This document shows, one piece after another, positions 20,777-33,885 of a stretch of 64,000 nucleotides of DNA (the first letter of the stretch is position 1; each line of letters opens with the position of its first letter). The position numbers were made by a program, and so were the translations under genes. The notes beneath the pieces are model-generated. The model was given only the letters and a program-made list of their open reading frames with translations. It had not been told where the DNA came from and searched no databases. Source of the DNA: Trichuris trichiura (taxonomy: Eukaryota; Nematoda; Enoplea; Trichinellida; Trichuridae); the NCBI GenBank assembly GCA_037903355.1, contig JBAJFE010000062.1:372001-436000 (forward strand), written 5' to 3'.

Positions 20777-22352
20777 TCAGTGCCGTTTTTTCAGCTCCTC
20801 AAATCTTCGAAACAAATCATCGTAATCGAGCACCTCGTATTGATTGGATGCATTAGTCGCCTGAGTGTTGCCATCTACCATATTTGTGTCTGTCTGCGTG
20901 CTTGCCGTGTTAGTGGACACAATTGGTGCACCGCCTGTGGGTAAAGCATCGTATGCCGGGGGATCAGGTAAATCGAAAAGACCATCATAAGGGCCAGAAG
21001 CAGTTGCAGGCGTATTGTCTGCATCTTTTTCAGGCAATTCAGGGGCCTAAAAACAATTGGGTTCTCTAAAACCCTCAGTTTGTGTTTGTGCTGCGCATTC
21101 GTCACTACTTCTGCTTGTACAGTTGGTATTTCCGGGGCAATCGCTGATGATACGTCTGGATAAAGAGCTGGAGGAGCGCTTGGTGTCACCCCGGTTTGTG
21201 GCAAAACCCACCCAACATCACGCTGAAACAGATTTAAAAATTCTATATAGCACAAGCACCAGTGCATGCAACGTTCGAGAACAGCAAGCGACCCGTTACT
21301 ACTACATGTCATTCCAACAGACAACGAGCTCACCAAATGATATGTAAGCTAAGTAATAATTGAGCGAATGGTTAGCAGACATTAATGCTAAACAGTAAGT
21401 GGAGCTATGGAAAATGGCAGTTGACTAAATTGGCATTCATGTAACGGGCAAACCAAGAATGCTTATAACCAACGACTTAAGGCATAAAGTGAACCCTTCG
21501 GCTCACCGCTTCTTCTGCTGGATTGGAACCGAAGTCTCCGGAATAAGCAGAGCCAAATGTATTTGCAGAAGCATTCTTGTTTTGAAAATCGATCAACAGC
21601 GCTTCGGCAGCAGCAAAATCGTCCTCTTTCAGCACCTTCATGTTTGGTTTGAATTCTACACCGTGACACTGGGCAATTTCAATCATATATCTACAAGTCA
21701 AACATCGCAACTAAGAAGGAGGCATCAAGCAGACGGCTACGGCTCACTTTTCAACGAGCACCTTTGACGGTGTCTGGATACTCAACTTTTGCAGCAGCTT
21801 AGTGTTAACCTTTGCGAAACGGTTTTCGCGGCACGCATCAACAAACATCCTACCGTACTTGATGGCTAGCTGATCCGAAATCTCCTGAAACGGAAACTAC
21901 CGATACTGCGTAAAACGGCAGCGAAAATTTAAAAAAATCAACCACCCTCAACTCCGGCACTTCGGTGGAAATTCGTGGGGCAGCCCACAGTATGCTATTC
22001 ACCGCCTCTTCCAGTCCGTCATCTAACATTCTGCAGACGAAAAAAGTTGTCCAAAAAGCATTGTTAAAAAAAAGAAAGCTAACTTCATATGCTGGATGAG
22101 GTCGAAACGAGCCAAAAGAAGTTCGCAAAGCATTTCGATCAATTCAAGCGCTTCTACTGAGTAATCCTCGCGAATGATATGCTCGACTCTGATTCGTGCG
22201 CGATCCTCTTTGCCCTGCGATATGCTCTCGGCGATCTCCTTGCGCATCTTCTGGGCTTGCTCGGTCTTGCGTTTCGCCAGTAACTTTAGGCGATTTACGG
22301 CTAGGCGGAGATTCGTTTTCAATTTTGTATAATTCGGTCCGACGCTGAACAT
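20777..22352 (-). CDS. IST1: IST1 homolog (ESCRT-III associated)
   Basis: Six exons on the minus strand: 22352-22084, 22030-21946, 21884-21748, 21690-21507, 21222-21109 and 21046-20777. They give 352 residues; human IST1 is about 365. The N-terminal IST1 domain (residues 5-180) has LKTNLRLAVNRLKLLAKRKT, ARIRVEHIIREDYSVEALEL, LLLARFDLIQ and ILWAAPR. A low-complexity proline/alanine linker follows. The C-terminus YDDLFRRFEELKKRH is the conserved MIT-interacting motif that binds VPS4 and spastin-type proteins. IST1 regulates VPS4 recruitment in multivesicular body formation, abscission and endosomal tubule fission. The last intron is best placed at 21108-21047 (62 bp); a 26-bp alternative is also open but implausibly short. 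The gene is divergent from RUVBL1, with 643 bp between start codons. Confidence 0.93.
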
Positions 22353-22995
22353 GACGATGATCCACGCTTGGACAGCAAGACGGCTGAAATAGAACGTCTA
22401 TAACAGAAAGAACTCGGCCGCGTAGCTGCTGCTTCCGCAATACAGCAAAAGAGCAAAATCAATTAGATTGCATCCTCTTAAAGCCTACTCAGCGTAAAAA
22501 CCCGGAAGGAGCAGCTTCGTCTTAAGGAAAGTGCATTAAAAAAATATCTACAGTACAGGAAAGAGTAGTCATGTACTATCGAAAGTTTGTTCTTTGGAGC
22601 TTCCAAAACTTACACCGTTTTGCCATTTCATCAAGCGGAATTGTTGGACAAAAAAAAGTTCTAAAGCTACACCTAATGCACTTCTGGCCAGAATACTTTG
22701 ATGAATAAAATTTTAATGAACTGCCTACTTAAAAACCGCTTATCGTAAAAGAAACAAATTTTAGTCTTTAAAAAATAATTTTTACTGAGGGCTTTGTTTA
22801 TCAGCTTTGATTATACGATCGTTACTTTGCCAATGAACCTGCTGTAGCGGTGGTTGTACTGTAGTCGGTGTCTCATACTTCGAATTTTGAGACAAAAAGC
22901 TACTTATTGCTAGCTGGTTGGTTGGGAATTCTTATATTGCCGAAGTTTTTCGATTTTATTCGCTTTTCGAAAGGTGTGCTTTTCGAATTTAAAAA
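22353..22995. other. Divergent promoter region of IST1 and RUVBL1
   Basis: This 643-bp AT-rich stretch between two oppositely oriented start codons probably contains a shared or paired promoter. I see no extra gene or repeat. Confidence 0.5.
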
Positions 22996-25243
<2,248 letters not shown>

Positions 25244-25366
25244 AAAAGTGCTAAACTAGACCGCTTTGTTCAACTTATTAAACTGCAAAAAAATTCAGGC
25301 GGTCGAAACGATATTTATTTTTTTAAAAGTCGATAATGCAATTATTCAAATATAATTATTACGCAA

Positions 25367-25741
25367 CTACCTTGGCTCCGTGATGGTTATATCGCAAGCA
25401 CAATCGACGACGTACGCTGGTGTACTGTTCAATGTAGCAGAGCATTCAAGCGGGTCAGATTTTCTTTCAAAAATGGTACGCTCCCCAATCAGCCGTTTGA
25501 CTGAAACGCCAATGGCTTTTTGTTGTTCCGTGTCGATAATCAAGTCGGTGCCAAGCACCTCTTCCCAATAGCAGAGGAAAATTTGCGCGCCAATTTTCAA
25601 AGCAATTCTACCGTCGTCCGCAACCTTGAACTCATACTTTCCGCTCTGTAGAGCCACTTCCAGGCTGTTCAATTCCATAATGCCATTCAGTTCCGCGAGA
25701 AATACCGTCTCTTCATCTTCTTTCCTGCTATCTACGGACAT
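25367..25741 (-). CDS. GTF3C6: General transcription factor 3C polypeptide 6-like (TFIIIC subunit)
   Basis: A single-exon frame of 124 residues from the ATG at 25741. The frame is open further upstream but has no earlier ATG that fits. The N-terminus is acidic (SRKEDEETVFLAEL), followed by NGIMELNSLEVALQSGKYEF, ALKIGAQIFLCYWEEVLGTD and a run of beta-strand-like segments ending near ERTIFERK. This order (a short LAEL/LVEL-SGI motif, LQVDS-like strand, G-EYED-LGT motif) matches the small TFIIIC35/GTF3C6 subunit, a triple-barrel-type protein. It would dimerise with GTF3C5 and help TFIIIC bind internal tRNA promoters in the nucleus. It is convergent with RUVBL1, with 123 bp between stops. The family match rests on short motifs. 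Confidence 0.68.
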   Translation of the reverse strand: MSVDSRKEDEETVFLAELNGIMELNSLEVALQSGKYEFKVADDGRIALKIGAQIFLCYWEEVLGTDLIIDTEQQKAIGVSVKRLIGERTIFERKSDPLECSATLNSTPAYVVDCACDITITEPR

Positions 25742-27060
25742 TGTCCGTTGTTGCTTAAATAACTTCAATTTAGGATACAAGCGATATATTTTAATTATAG
25801 ACCTTCTGAAAAATAACGCAGAGCAACGGAAGATTGCTTGAGCATGAAAAAGCTGCTCTCTTGTTTATACAGTATGAAACAAGAAATAAGGTACATACAG
25901 TTTGCCAATTTGTAATGGTTCCTATCAAGTCGGCCTACCGAAGAGTCTGAATTAGCATTTAAACTTTGCAACTTTTAGCTATAATAAAAAAGCGGATAAC
26001 GAACTTTATCGTAACGAGCTCTGACTATATTTTGCAACATTTTCCTTTTTTTATTTAGACGCAGCGTTGTTGGACGCTTCAAATAATTAACAAGCGCACT
26101 AGTTAAATAATAAACTTCAATAATTTTGCTTCCAGAGCGGAAATACTCAAGGCAAAAAAATGCTCTTTAAATTGGCTGTAATAATTTTTTTTCTCGAATT
26201 TTCCGTTAGCTGCAGTTCTTTCGCAATTTTTCCAGTTTAGAAAATTGCGCCGGTCAACTGATGTTGGTTTGGATGCCACTTTTCGGCTCTTTTCTGTTAA
26301 CGGCCTACCAGTCGAACTGTAACTGCGCAAAAACAACAATAAATGCAGGTTCATAAGCTTTAACTTTTACACGACTTTCTGTTGGACGACACTTGCCGAG
26401 GCTTCGCGGATATTAGCGCTACACTGGCTCGCATTTTAACTTTAATCTCCGCGAAGCTTTGGCGTCATCCAAAGGGAAGCGAGTATAAAGTTGCGTTCTA
26501 GGAACCTACATTTTTCGCTGTTTTTTTCGAAGTTACAGTATGACCGGTAAGTCGTTAACAGGAATGATTTCACTTTTCCTTCGGTACAGTCTGCTCAACG
26601 ATACTTTTTCAACCTTTATATAAGTTACATTTCCAAAAACAGACTATCCCTAGAATGATAGGAAGAAGGGTTAGAACTCAGTTCAGTTATGCTCGCAGCA
26701 CTTAACGCTGAAACAAGAAAATTGAGTATTCCTTTCAAAGTCGCCAAATTTTTTAGTCTTCAGAAGCACTCTTTAGTTTATCGAAAAATAAACGATGATC
26801 CCTGTAACATTTGAAGGACAAAAGTTGTGCAGAAATAATTAGCCAACTGAATAATTAGCCTACATAAACTAGCTTTTTAAGCACCTGTTATCGAGGAAAA
26901 ACTGTGATGCCCACAGAGAAGGTCAAAGTTTTCAAATGACATCCGACAAATAAACGAACCTGAAAATCATTTATGTGAAAATAACTTTAAAACACCGTTT
27001 CACTAATGCTCGCCTTTCCGTCACTTTCACTGTCAAATCCGCCGTTTACGGTGAAATAAA
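25742..27060. other. Intergenic region with a possible small gene
   Basis: About 1.3 kb between GTF3C6-like and the BAR gene. A small minus-strand frame is listed separately (26103-26354). An isolated ATG followed by a good donor (about 26540) could be a non-coding or alternative first exon of the BAR gene, without further support. The rest is AT-rich and featureless. Confidence 0.35.
26103..26354 (-). CDS. Small hypothetical protein with a mitochondrial-like N-terminus
   Basis: An open frame of 83 residues from a true ATG at 26354. The N-terminus MNLHLLLFLRSYSSTGRPL is hydrophobic, arginine-containing and serine-rich, like a mitochondrial presequence with an RSYSS-type cleavage region. The remainder is lysine-rich (RRNFLNWKNCERTA, FEKKNYYSQFKEHFF). 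I recognise no family. Length and composition are compatible with a small mitochondrial subunit, but the frame could be open by chance. An internal CAG at about 26325 could also be a splice acceptor. Confidence 0.35.
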   Translation of the reverse strand: MNLHLLLFLRSYSSTGRPLTEKSRKVASKPTSVDRRNFLNWKNCERTAANGKFEKKNYYSQFKEHFFALSISALEAKLLKFII

Positions 27061-27901
27061 ATGGCGCGTTTCGTCGGCCGCCTTGGTACAAAGTTGAACT
27101 ACGCATTGGGCAGAGCGGAAAAGACCGAATATGACGAAGCGACTAAAACCGCTATGAAAAACTTTGAAAATTTCAAAGAAGACACGGATAAAACGATTGA
27201 TCGTATAAATGAATATATTCCCAAGGCCAGCACGCTGACCAAACAGGAGAGAATAGCGGAAGCGACATCAAAAATGTCAGCACATGTAGACCCGTCCCAC
27301 TCTCTGTCAAAGAATGCGACTGCTTTTGCAGACTGCATGCGAACTATTGGAAGAGCTGAACAAGAAATGGGCGTAAACACTGCTGAGAACACTTTACGCG
27401 TGATGAAGGAATTCAGCAAGAATGAATTCGATGTTTATAAAAAAGCAAAGACCGCTCTGCAGAACGCAACATTAGATATGGATGGAGCAAGGGCAAAAAG
27501 GTCTCGGTCGACCTCCCCTGATCCGGCTGTTCGTCAGACATTAGATGTACGTCTTACTCATTCATCATTGCTCCCATTTCAAAATAGGGATTACCCAACA
27601 TTTGAGGCTGTCAGCTGTCTTTATATTTCCTACGTAAAACAAGGCAGAGCAAGTAATACTACAACAAAATAACTGCCTGTATAACTATCGCTTCAAAAAT
27701 AATATGCGCCTCTTTACTTAGGCTAATCAACGGACGACTGAACAAATTTTTGAAGAAAGGAAGAATGAACTTATGCAAATTGTTAACCGAATCAACTATC
27801 ACTGCGAGAATCAATACAACGCCAATCACGCTTTCGCTAAGGCAATGCTAAACTTTCACAATGCTGCTATTGCGGCGTTGCAACAGTATTTGAATCAATA
27901 A
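27061..27901 (+). CDS. Endophilin-B-like BAR-domain protein without SH3 domain
   Basis: Two exons, 27061-27546 and 27722-27901, joined in phase 0, give 221 residues. The N-terminus has the endophilin-like LGRAEKTEYD motif, where endophilins have LGxAEKTE.D. Long amphipathic helices follow, containing NATAFADCMRTIGRAEQEMG and ALQNATLDMDGARAKRSRS, the last resembling the endophilin B motif around LDLDAAKTR. The second exon completes the third BAR helix (TTEQIFEERKNELMQIVNRI ... LNFHNAAIAALQQYL) and stops. BAR dimers sense and bend membranes in endocytosis, autophagy and mitochondrial dynamics. Endophilins carry a C-terminal SH3 domain. Here a stop codon, followed immediately by AATAAA, ends the protein after the BAR domain. 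The gene is convergent with YEATS4, 219 bp apart. Confidence 0.8.
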
Positions 27902-28120
27902 AAATAAAATATTACGCGTAATATTTAGTTTTGCATCTACTACGCGCGCGTAAAGCTTTTACCGGTAAAAGAAAAGTAGGTACAAAAAGCACTCTTTTTT
28001 AAAAATGGATTTTACTACTTAACGTTACCTAAAAAGTGCCAATAGCACGTTGAACGCAAACAGCCTTTATTTAAGCAATGCTGTACATCTAAGAATGCAC
28101 AAAAAGAAAAGACAAACGCT

Positions 28121-29261
28121 CTAGATTATCTCTGTTTTAACAACGACTTTTTGTTTACTGATCTTTTTAGCATCGTCTATTGCGTCGCGAACTTTCACGA
28201 GCGAACTCTGCAAAAGACAAGCATTAGTAGTAATAGGGAAAGTAAGCAATCCGGACGTTACTTTCATAGCATCGATTTCGGCTTTTACAGTCTCGCGAGC
28301 TGCTTTGATCTTTTCCAAATATTCTTTTTGTTTCTGCTCATCTAAATTGAAAGACATGGGAATAAGGAAAACGTACTGTATTTATTACAATCAACGGCGT
28401 GGGTACCAAGTCCTCGAGCGGTTTCGTCGCTTTTACGAAGAGCGTCGTACATTGAGACACTTGGCTGCCAAAAAATCTACAAGCCATATCAGCTCGGATG
28501 AACACAAAGTCAAAATCGTTTAGAAGCAACGGAATGTCAAACTATTTACTGCGTAAGCACCGTGACAGAAAAGCTGATCATATTTAACGATAAACCTTTT
28601 ATCTGCTAACGAAAGTTGAAAAGGAAATCTTACCAGCTCGTCATAACATTCGGCAATTAATGGCTTCCTTCCAGCGGTCACATCCGGGTCGTTATTAAAC
28701 AATCTTATGAGGTGGTATATATTCACCTGAACTACCGAAATTCATAAATGACGTAGGGGCCATAGCAGCCTACCGAGCGTTCCGCAGAATCGGCAAAGAA
28801 CAATCGAATGACAGCTTCAAACTCGCCCCAGCCAGTTTCTGTGATTTCATACGGTGGACTTGTTATCACTAAGTTAGATACAAAGATGCAAAAAAATAAT
28901 AAGAGGCGAATAAGCGCATACCACGAGTGGGTTGCGCGTAACTTTCGTGCAACTTAAACGTCACTTTTCGTATATAGAGGGATATATCCTTAACAGGATG
29001 AAAGTTGGAGGCACTTCTCACTGAACGCAGCATCCTCATACCTCATCATAATATGGTCTTACGTAAAGCTTCCACGCGTGTGTATGATCAGCAACCTTCA
29101 TAGTCGGGGGAAGAACTTGCGACTTGCTACCATAAACTATGGGTTTAACCACTTTTAAATCCTAAACTGCTTGTAAGGAGGAGAAAAACAAGTGAAATAC
29201 AAACCTGAATTCGTCCATCCTTAACCTTGCGACTCGTGCTTGGTTCCTTGATTTTTGACAT
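28121..29261 (-). CDS. YEATS4: YEATS domain-containing protein 4 (GAS41)
   Basis: Eight small exons on the minus strand: 29261-29205, 29161-29042, 28988-28922, 28868-28774, 28726-28634, 28476-28407, 28341-28262 and 28207-28121. All join in frame to give 222 residues; human YEATS4 is 227. The YEATS fold covers about residues 20-150 with [48 protein letters not shown] and [12 protein letters not shown]. The reader-pocket aromatic motif (HESY, TGWGEF) is conserved. A C-terminal coiled coil (about 170-215) follows, with [25 protein letters not shown]4 reads acylated histone lysines and is a subunit of SRCAP and TIP60/NuA4 complexes. These complexes also contain RUVBL1, encoded about 2.9 kb to the left. 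Exon boundaries are my reconstruction from GT-AG sites and homology. Confidence 0.93.
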
Positions 29262-29469
29262 CTTAAAAACAGAGAAATAATGCATTTTTGCAACATCCCC
29301 AACACTCTTTTAGTTGGTCAAGAGTAACGAAATTTTGCGTACCATAGCGTAAGGAATTAATATTGTTACACAATGAGGAATGATCAAGCGGAAAAATAAA
29401 GTTTAACCCCAACGAAGCATAACTGGAAGTTTGTCCTACGGTAGATTTTCAGGTACTCATAGTTTTCAG

Positions 29470-29685
29470 AAAAAAATTCTAAATGAAATTCGTACTATTC
29501 ATAATTTGACTACAGACGAACTGTTTCGGTTTTTAAAAATTATTGCATGTAATATAACTGCTGTTAGCACTACCGACTGCGTAAATCAACCGAAAAACGT
29601 ATTCGATGCTGTGGAAAACATTTCATTGCAAGACAATGTCAGGAAACGGCTGCCAAGGCAAGTGTTAATTGGCAATCCGCTGTAG
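29470..29685 (+). CDS. Unassigned terminal-exon-like open frame
   Basis: After a TTTTCAG acceptor at 29463-29469 an open frame of 71 codons runs to a TAG at 29683-29685. It contains ILNEIRTIHNLTTDELFRFL and FDAVENISLQDNVRKRLP, a helical pattern vaguely like the N-terminal helical domain of COMMD-type proteins. I could not find a first exon with a compatible phase in 29262-29469. It may be the last exon of a small gene between YEATS4 and pyruvate kinase, or chance. Confidence 0.3.
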   Translation, partial: KKILNEIRTIHNLTTDELFRFLKIIACNITAVSTTDCVNQPKNVFDAVENISLQDNVRKRLPRQVLIGNPL

Positions 29686-29870
29686 CATTTTAAAAAAGGT
29701 ATTGTTTTCCATTTTTTGATAAAGTATGATATTGATTCGCAGGTTGTTTCAAGATATCTTTACTTTAAAATCACTTATACATGTAAAAGCTTATTCGCCT
29801 GATCATCTGATGACTTGACTGGCGTGTTTCACGTTTATCATAAACATGATGCTATTATAAATTCGTTACA

Positions 29871-31442
29871 ATGGTGGTTTCAAAGGTGGTTTCTAATGAA
29901 GCGAATAAAGACACTCAGCGCTCAAGAACTTTAATAGAGCATGTCTGCCATTTGAATATAGACGACCCCGTAGAAAGGCACAGGAAAACTGGGATCATTT
30001 GCACGATTGGTCCATCATCTCGATCGGTGGACTTGCTGGTAAAGTTAATTGAAGCTGGCATGACCATTGTCAGATTGAATTTTTCTCACGGTACTCATGA
30101 ATATCATCATGAGACTTTAGTAAACCTGAAGAATGCTTTAACGAGTTTCAAAGTTAAGCCGTCAGTGGCGGTTGCCTTAGATACGAAAGGTCCGGAAATA
30201 AGGACAGGCATTTTGACTGGTGGGCCAACTGGCGAGATTGAATTGAAAAAAGACAACAAAATTACGCTGACCGTTGATGAACGAATGAAGGCAGCATGCA
30301 CCCAAAATATTTTGTACGTCGATTATAAGAACATAACAAAAGTCGTTAAAAAGGGAGCTTACATTTACATTGACGATGGATTGATCGCCTTAGTAGTGGA
30401 AAGTGTCGACAATAATTCAATAGTTTGCCGCATTGAGAATGGCGGCAAATTGGGAAGCCTAAAAGGCGTAAACCTTCCTCATTCCAAGGTAGACTTGCCT
30501 GCTCTTTCTCAAAAAGATTTGCAGGATCTGAAGTTTGCCGTCGACCACGACATAGATTTTATTTTTGCGTCCTTTGTTCGCTCGTCGGAAGATGTGAAGA
30601 GCATAAGGAAAGCTTTGGGCGACAAGGGACAGAATATAAAGATTATTGCTAAAATTGAAAATCACGAGGGCGTTCAAAATGTAAATGACATAATCGAACA
30701 GGCTGACGGCATAATGGTTGCCAGAGGGGATTTGGGTATTGAGATTCCCGCTGAAAAAGTGTTTGTAGCGCAAAAGAGTATAATTGCAAAATGCAAAATT
30801 GCGGGCAAACCAGTAATATGCGCTACTCAAATGTTGGAATCGATGATCAGCAAGCCAAGACCGACCAGGGCTGAATGTAGCGATGTGGCAAATGCAGTGC
30901 TCGATGGTGCCGACTGCGTAATGCTTTCCGGAGAAACAGCTAAAGGCGCTTATCCTGTTGAAGCAGTCCGCATAATGCATCAAGTATGCTGCCAGGCAGA
31001 ATCTGTTTTCTTTCATTCCAACTTCTTCAACGAGATTGTCCAAATAACTCCAAAACCAACAGACCCTACTGTCACCGTTGGAATAGCTGTAACATCAGCT
31101 GTAATCAGTATGAATGCAAGTGGCATCATTGTTATTACAGAAACGGGACGAAGCGCTGTTTTGCTGTCGAAGTTTCGTCCTCCATGTATACTGATTGCAA
31201 TTGTAAGGGAGCAGCGTACTGCACGTTATCTTCAACTTTACCACGGCGTTCAGCCGTTATTGCTAATGGAACCGGCTAAGACGACTTCGTTCTTAGAAAG
31301 TGTTGAATACCGCGTCAATGAAGCGATCAATCATGGAAAGCAGAAAGGCTATTTCAAAACTGGCGATAATGTGGCAATCGTAACCGGCCGTCAGAAGGGA
31401 CCCGGTTCCACTAACACGATCCGCTTTGTTCCAGTTCCTTAG
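29871..31442 (+). CDS. PK: Pyruvate kinase, intronless
   Basis: One uninterrupted frame of 523 residues from the ATG at 29871. All pyruvate kinase landmarks are present: KTGIICTIGPSS, RLNFSHGTHEYH (about 68-80), LDTKGPEIRTG (about 103), the lid domain, FIFASFVRS, the catalytic-lysine region IIAKIENHEG, the signature MVARGDLGIEIP (about 281-292), ATQMLESM, DVANAVLDGADCVMLSGETA (about 338-357), and the C-terminal domain with TETGRSAVLLSKFRP and VTGRQKGPGSTNTIR. Length fits animal enzymes (about 530). It converts phosphoenolpyruvate and ADP to pyruvate and ATP in the cytosol. The protein looks fully functional. The lack of any intron is unusual beside genes with 6-15 exons and suggests an intact retrocopy or secondary intron loss. 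Confidence 0.97.
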   Translation: MVVSKVVSNEANKDTQRSRTLIEHVCHLNIDDPVERHRKTGIICTIGPSSRSVDLLVKLIEAGMTIVRLNFSHGTHEYHHETLVNLKNALTSFKVKPSVAVALDTKGPEIRTGILTGGPTGEIELKKDNKITLTVDERMKAACTQNILYVDYKNITKVVKKGAYIYIDDGLIALVVESVDNNSIVCRIENGGKLGSLKGVNLPHSKVDLPALSQKDLQDLKFAVDHDIDFIFASFVRSSEDVKSIRKALGDKGQNIKIIAKIENHEGVQNVNDIIEQADGIMVARGDLGIEIPAEKVFVAQKSIIAKCKIAGKPVICATQMLESMISKPRPTRAECSDVANAVLDGADCVMLSGETAKGAYPVEAVRIMHQVCCQAESVFFHSNFFNEIVQITPKPTDPTVTVGIAVTSAVISMNASGIIVITETGRSAVLLSKFRPPCILIAIVREQRTARYLQLYHGVQPLLLMEPAKTTSFLESVEYRVNEAINHGKQKGYFKTGDNVAIVTGRQKGPGSTNTIRFVPVP

Positions 31443-32294
31443 TTTGATGCAGCGGAGCCTACTATTTTTGATAAAGCTTAATCACTAATAATGAGCATAT
31501 TCCTTGAGCAGGTCAGATGATTTTTTGCCTTTAAAAAAAGAAAAAATTTAAATTCATAGGCAGTCAGCACGATAAACGTAAAACATTTCCTTCAATAGCG
31601 ACTACTTGAAGCACACGTTTAGAATAAACTTTGTTGACGACATATGTTCCTACTTTTCAGATTCCACATACGGTACTACCACGATTATCCAGATATTTGA
31701 TTTTCCGCCTCTGCTAGGGAGCAAAAAATTTTATAATTTTTTAGGAAACGTTTAAAACCTTTAACATATGGTAGCTTGCTTTCGGAATATTGGACGATGC
31801 CCTTTCTCGGAAGTATTTTCTGTTTCTAAAGGGGTCTGCTGCTACAGCACTTCCTTAATAGAATAAGTTCCCAGTTAGACTCTCTGAAAACCGTGGTAGT
31901 TCGATTTTCCTTACTACTGCAAATTTTGCTGAATTTTTTACTCAGCTCTTATTCTAACCCTTTGGACTTCATTATTTTCTGGCAGAATTTGTTCTGTTGA
32001 AACTGAGGAACAATTTCTGTTTGAAGATATGTCAATGAAGAGAAAACCTGTGGTACACTCATTTGGAAACCTTTTTCAGGCGGGATCTGCAATAAATCCT
32101 CTAACCTTCACGCCATTGAGATTAATTTTTTCTTCCATTTAATCAGCCTTATGAGTGAGTTATCCTTTACTATATTAGTATAATTTAAAGTAAGCGATTA
32201 TTCATTACTTTAAATCTTTGGTGTGGTCAGGATGCCAAGCTAATGAATGCTAAACTCATATACACGAAAGGGCGAACCGCCCTTAGCATCCAAA
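31443..32294. other. Intergenic region
   Basis: About 850 bp of AT-rich sequence between pyruvate kinase and the MSP gene, with no coding support. An in-frame ATG at 32247 would extend the MSP protein by 16 residues. I treat that stretch as 5' UTR because the MSP fold starts just after 32295. Confidence 0.45.
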
Positions 32295-33885
32295 ATGACG
32301 GAAAGAGCGTACCTTGATGTTAACGCCGATATTATTGTATTCAGTTGGCCATTCGATCAACCCCAGGTTGCCGTTGTGACCCTTCGAAATACGGGCAATA
32401 CATGCATAAGTGTGAAATGCAAAACGACAGAAAAGTATGCAATTCGTTTCAGTTGGGTGTATACTCTACTGCAGCCAGGAGAATCGAAAAAGTTGCATAT
32501 TCGCTGTGAGCCGATTGGAGAAATTCCAGTCCACCGCGGTGAAAAGCATATAACCTTTGAATACATGACAGTACGCAAAATGACGAACGATTTGATTAAG
32601 CTATGGAAGTTGTGCAGCTATTCGGAAAAGAAGATTTTGGAACTTCACTTTGACAGACGCCATAGCAAGAAAACACGCAAAATACATCATGAGAACAAGG
32701 GAGGAGTTTCAAAACTGCCTCCGCCTGAGCAAGATGATAAACGATGGATAAGAAAAAACTATGACAACAACGATCAGCTTGGTTTGCCTCCTTTTTCGGT
32801 GGGAAGACCTTGTGCTCAAAAAAATGCCAACAAACTAATAACATTTCCGGACCCGGTACCGCTGGTAGACGCCCAGGACGGTAACGTTGATTCTTATCAG
32901 GAAGACTCTGCATAACGCTGAAAATTTTTAAAGGAAAAGGAAACAAACCCATTAAGATTAGAGCAAAAATCAGTCCAGGTCCCGCAAAACCCGTTGATTT
33001 GCCACCAGCAGATAAAATGGAACCAGTAGTCGTGGAAAGTAATTCCTTTCGTTATTTGTTGTCCGACGCTTCATGCGAACTTATGATCAATTCAGGTGAA
33101 AAAGGCGGCTACGCTAAAATTATATCCCCTAAATGCAGAGGCGATCCAAAAGGCAATGAACTTAATGAGCAATTGGAGATCGCTAACGCTCTCGGTAGGC
33201 CACCTGAGCAAATTTCCGATGGAAATCTTACAAAAGGTATTTTGCTTATTTGAAACTATCTAGCTCGTTGAACACGGCAATGGCTTCTCCAGATTTGGCG
33301 AAATTTGAAATAGACGTCTTTGCAAAAGTTGTGCCCAAAGGAATGGACAAAATTCAGGAAGGAGATAAGCGACATGGTAACTTCAAGATTGGATTGTCAG
33401 ATGAACCGAAAGCAGTTCATTTGGTCAAGCCTGAATTGAACGGTGAGACCACGATTTGCATTTTTCAAATCTTTTCATTGCACGCAAAGGTGCTTGTAGA
33501 ACCCAAGAAAATAGGAGGAAAGCCTGACAACAGCGCCCCGCGCTCACCGGACAGACCCAATCTTGCGTGTCCACCAGGTTCACCCGATTTATTAGACCGG
33601 CGTGCTACAGATCCGTTATCGTTTCCCATCTCTGTTCGAAGTCCTCAAAGCGGTGAGTTCTCCTCGCCGGTTATACGATCACCTATGTCGCCCTCTACAC
33701 CCGGGGAATCCAAGCCTGCAGGCATTCCAACAGGATCAGACGACATTTTTCAAATCCCACCTTCTCTGACGGCAGCTGAGAAGGGTGGTGCGAAAATGAA
33801 CGAATGGAATAAAGAGCAGGAGTCCCCAGCGCCAACAGCACAAGGAAAGCAAAATGATAAACCAGACCTTCTGAAGAAACTTTAG
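32295..33885 (+). CDS. MSP-domain protein with long Pro/Ser-rich tail
   Basis: Four exons, 32295-32880, 32934-33236, 33293-33442 and 33500-33885, give 474 residues. The N-terminal 110 residues form an MSP (major sperm protein) immunoglobulin-like fold: DIIVFSWPFDQPQVAVVTLR, NTGNTCISVKCKTTEKYAI, LLQPGESKKLHIRCEP and the later ITFEYMTV. The remainder has no recognised domain; it is basic near 130-160 and then rich in Pro, Ser and Asp (PRSPDRP, SPMSPSTPGES). MSP folds are used in nematode sperm cytoskeletal filaments and in VAP-type membrane contact proteins. There is no transmembrane segment at the end, which argues against VAP and for a sperm- or cytoskeleton-type role. The third intron is 57 bp and divisible by three, so retention would add 19 residues. 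The other introns are 53 and 56 bp. Confidence 0.75.

Noticed and set aside
21047..21072. 26-bp intron in IST1
   Set aside because: Too short for splicing. A 62-bp intron with the same acceptor and an upstream GTAGTG donor is also in frame.
30459..31043. 194-codon minus-strand frame
   Set aside because: Antisense shadow of pyruvate kinase; cysteine/histidine-rich nonsense composition.
32881..32933. Stop codon at 32913-32915 as the end of the MSP protein
   Set aside because: A 53-bp GT-AG intron removes it, and the frame then continues through 100 codons; the alternative would leave an orphan open frame.
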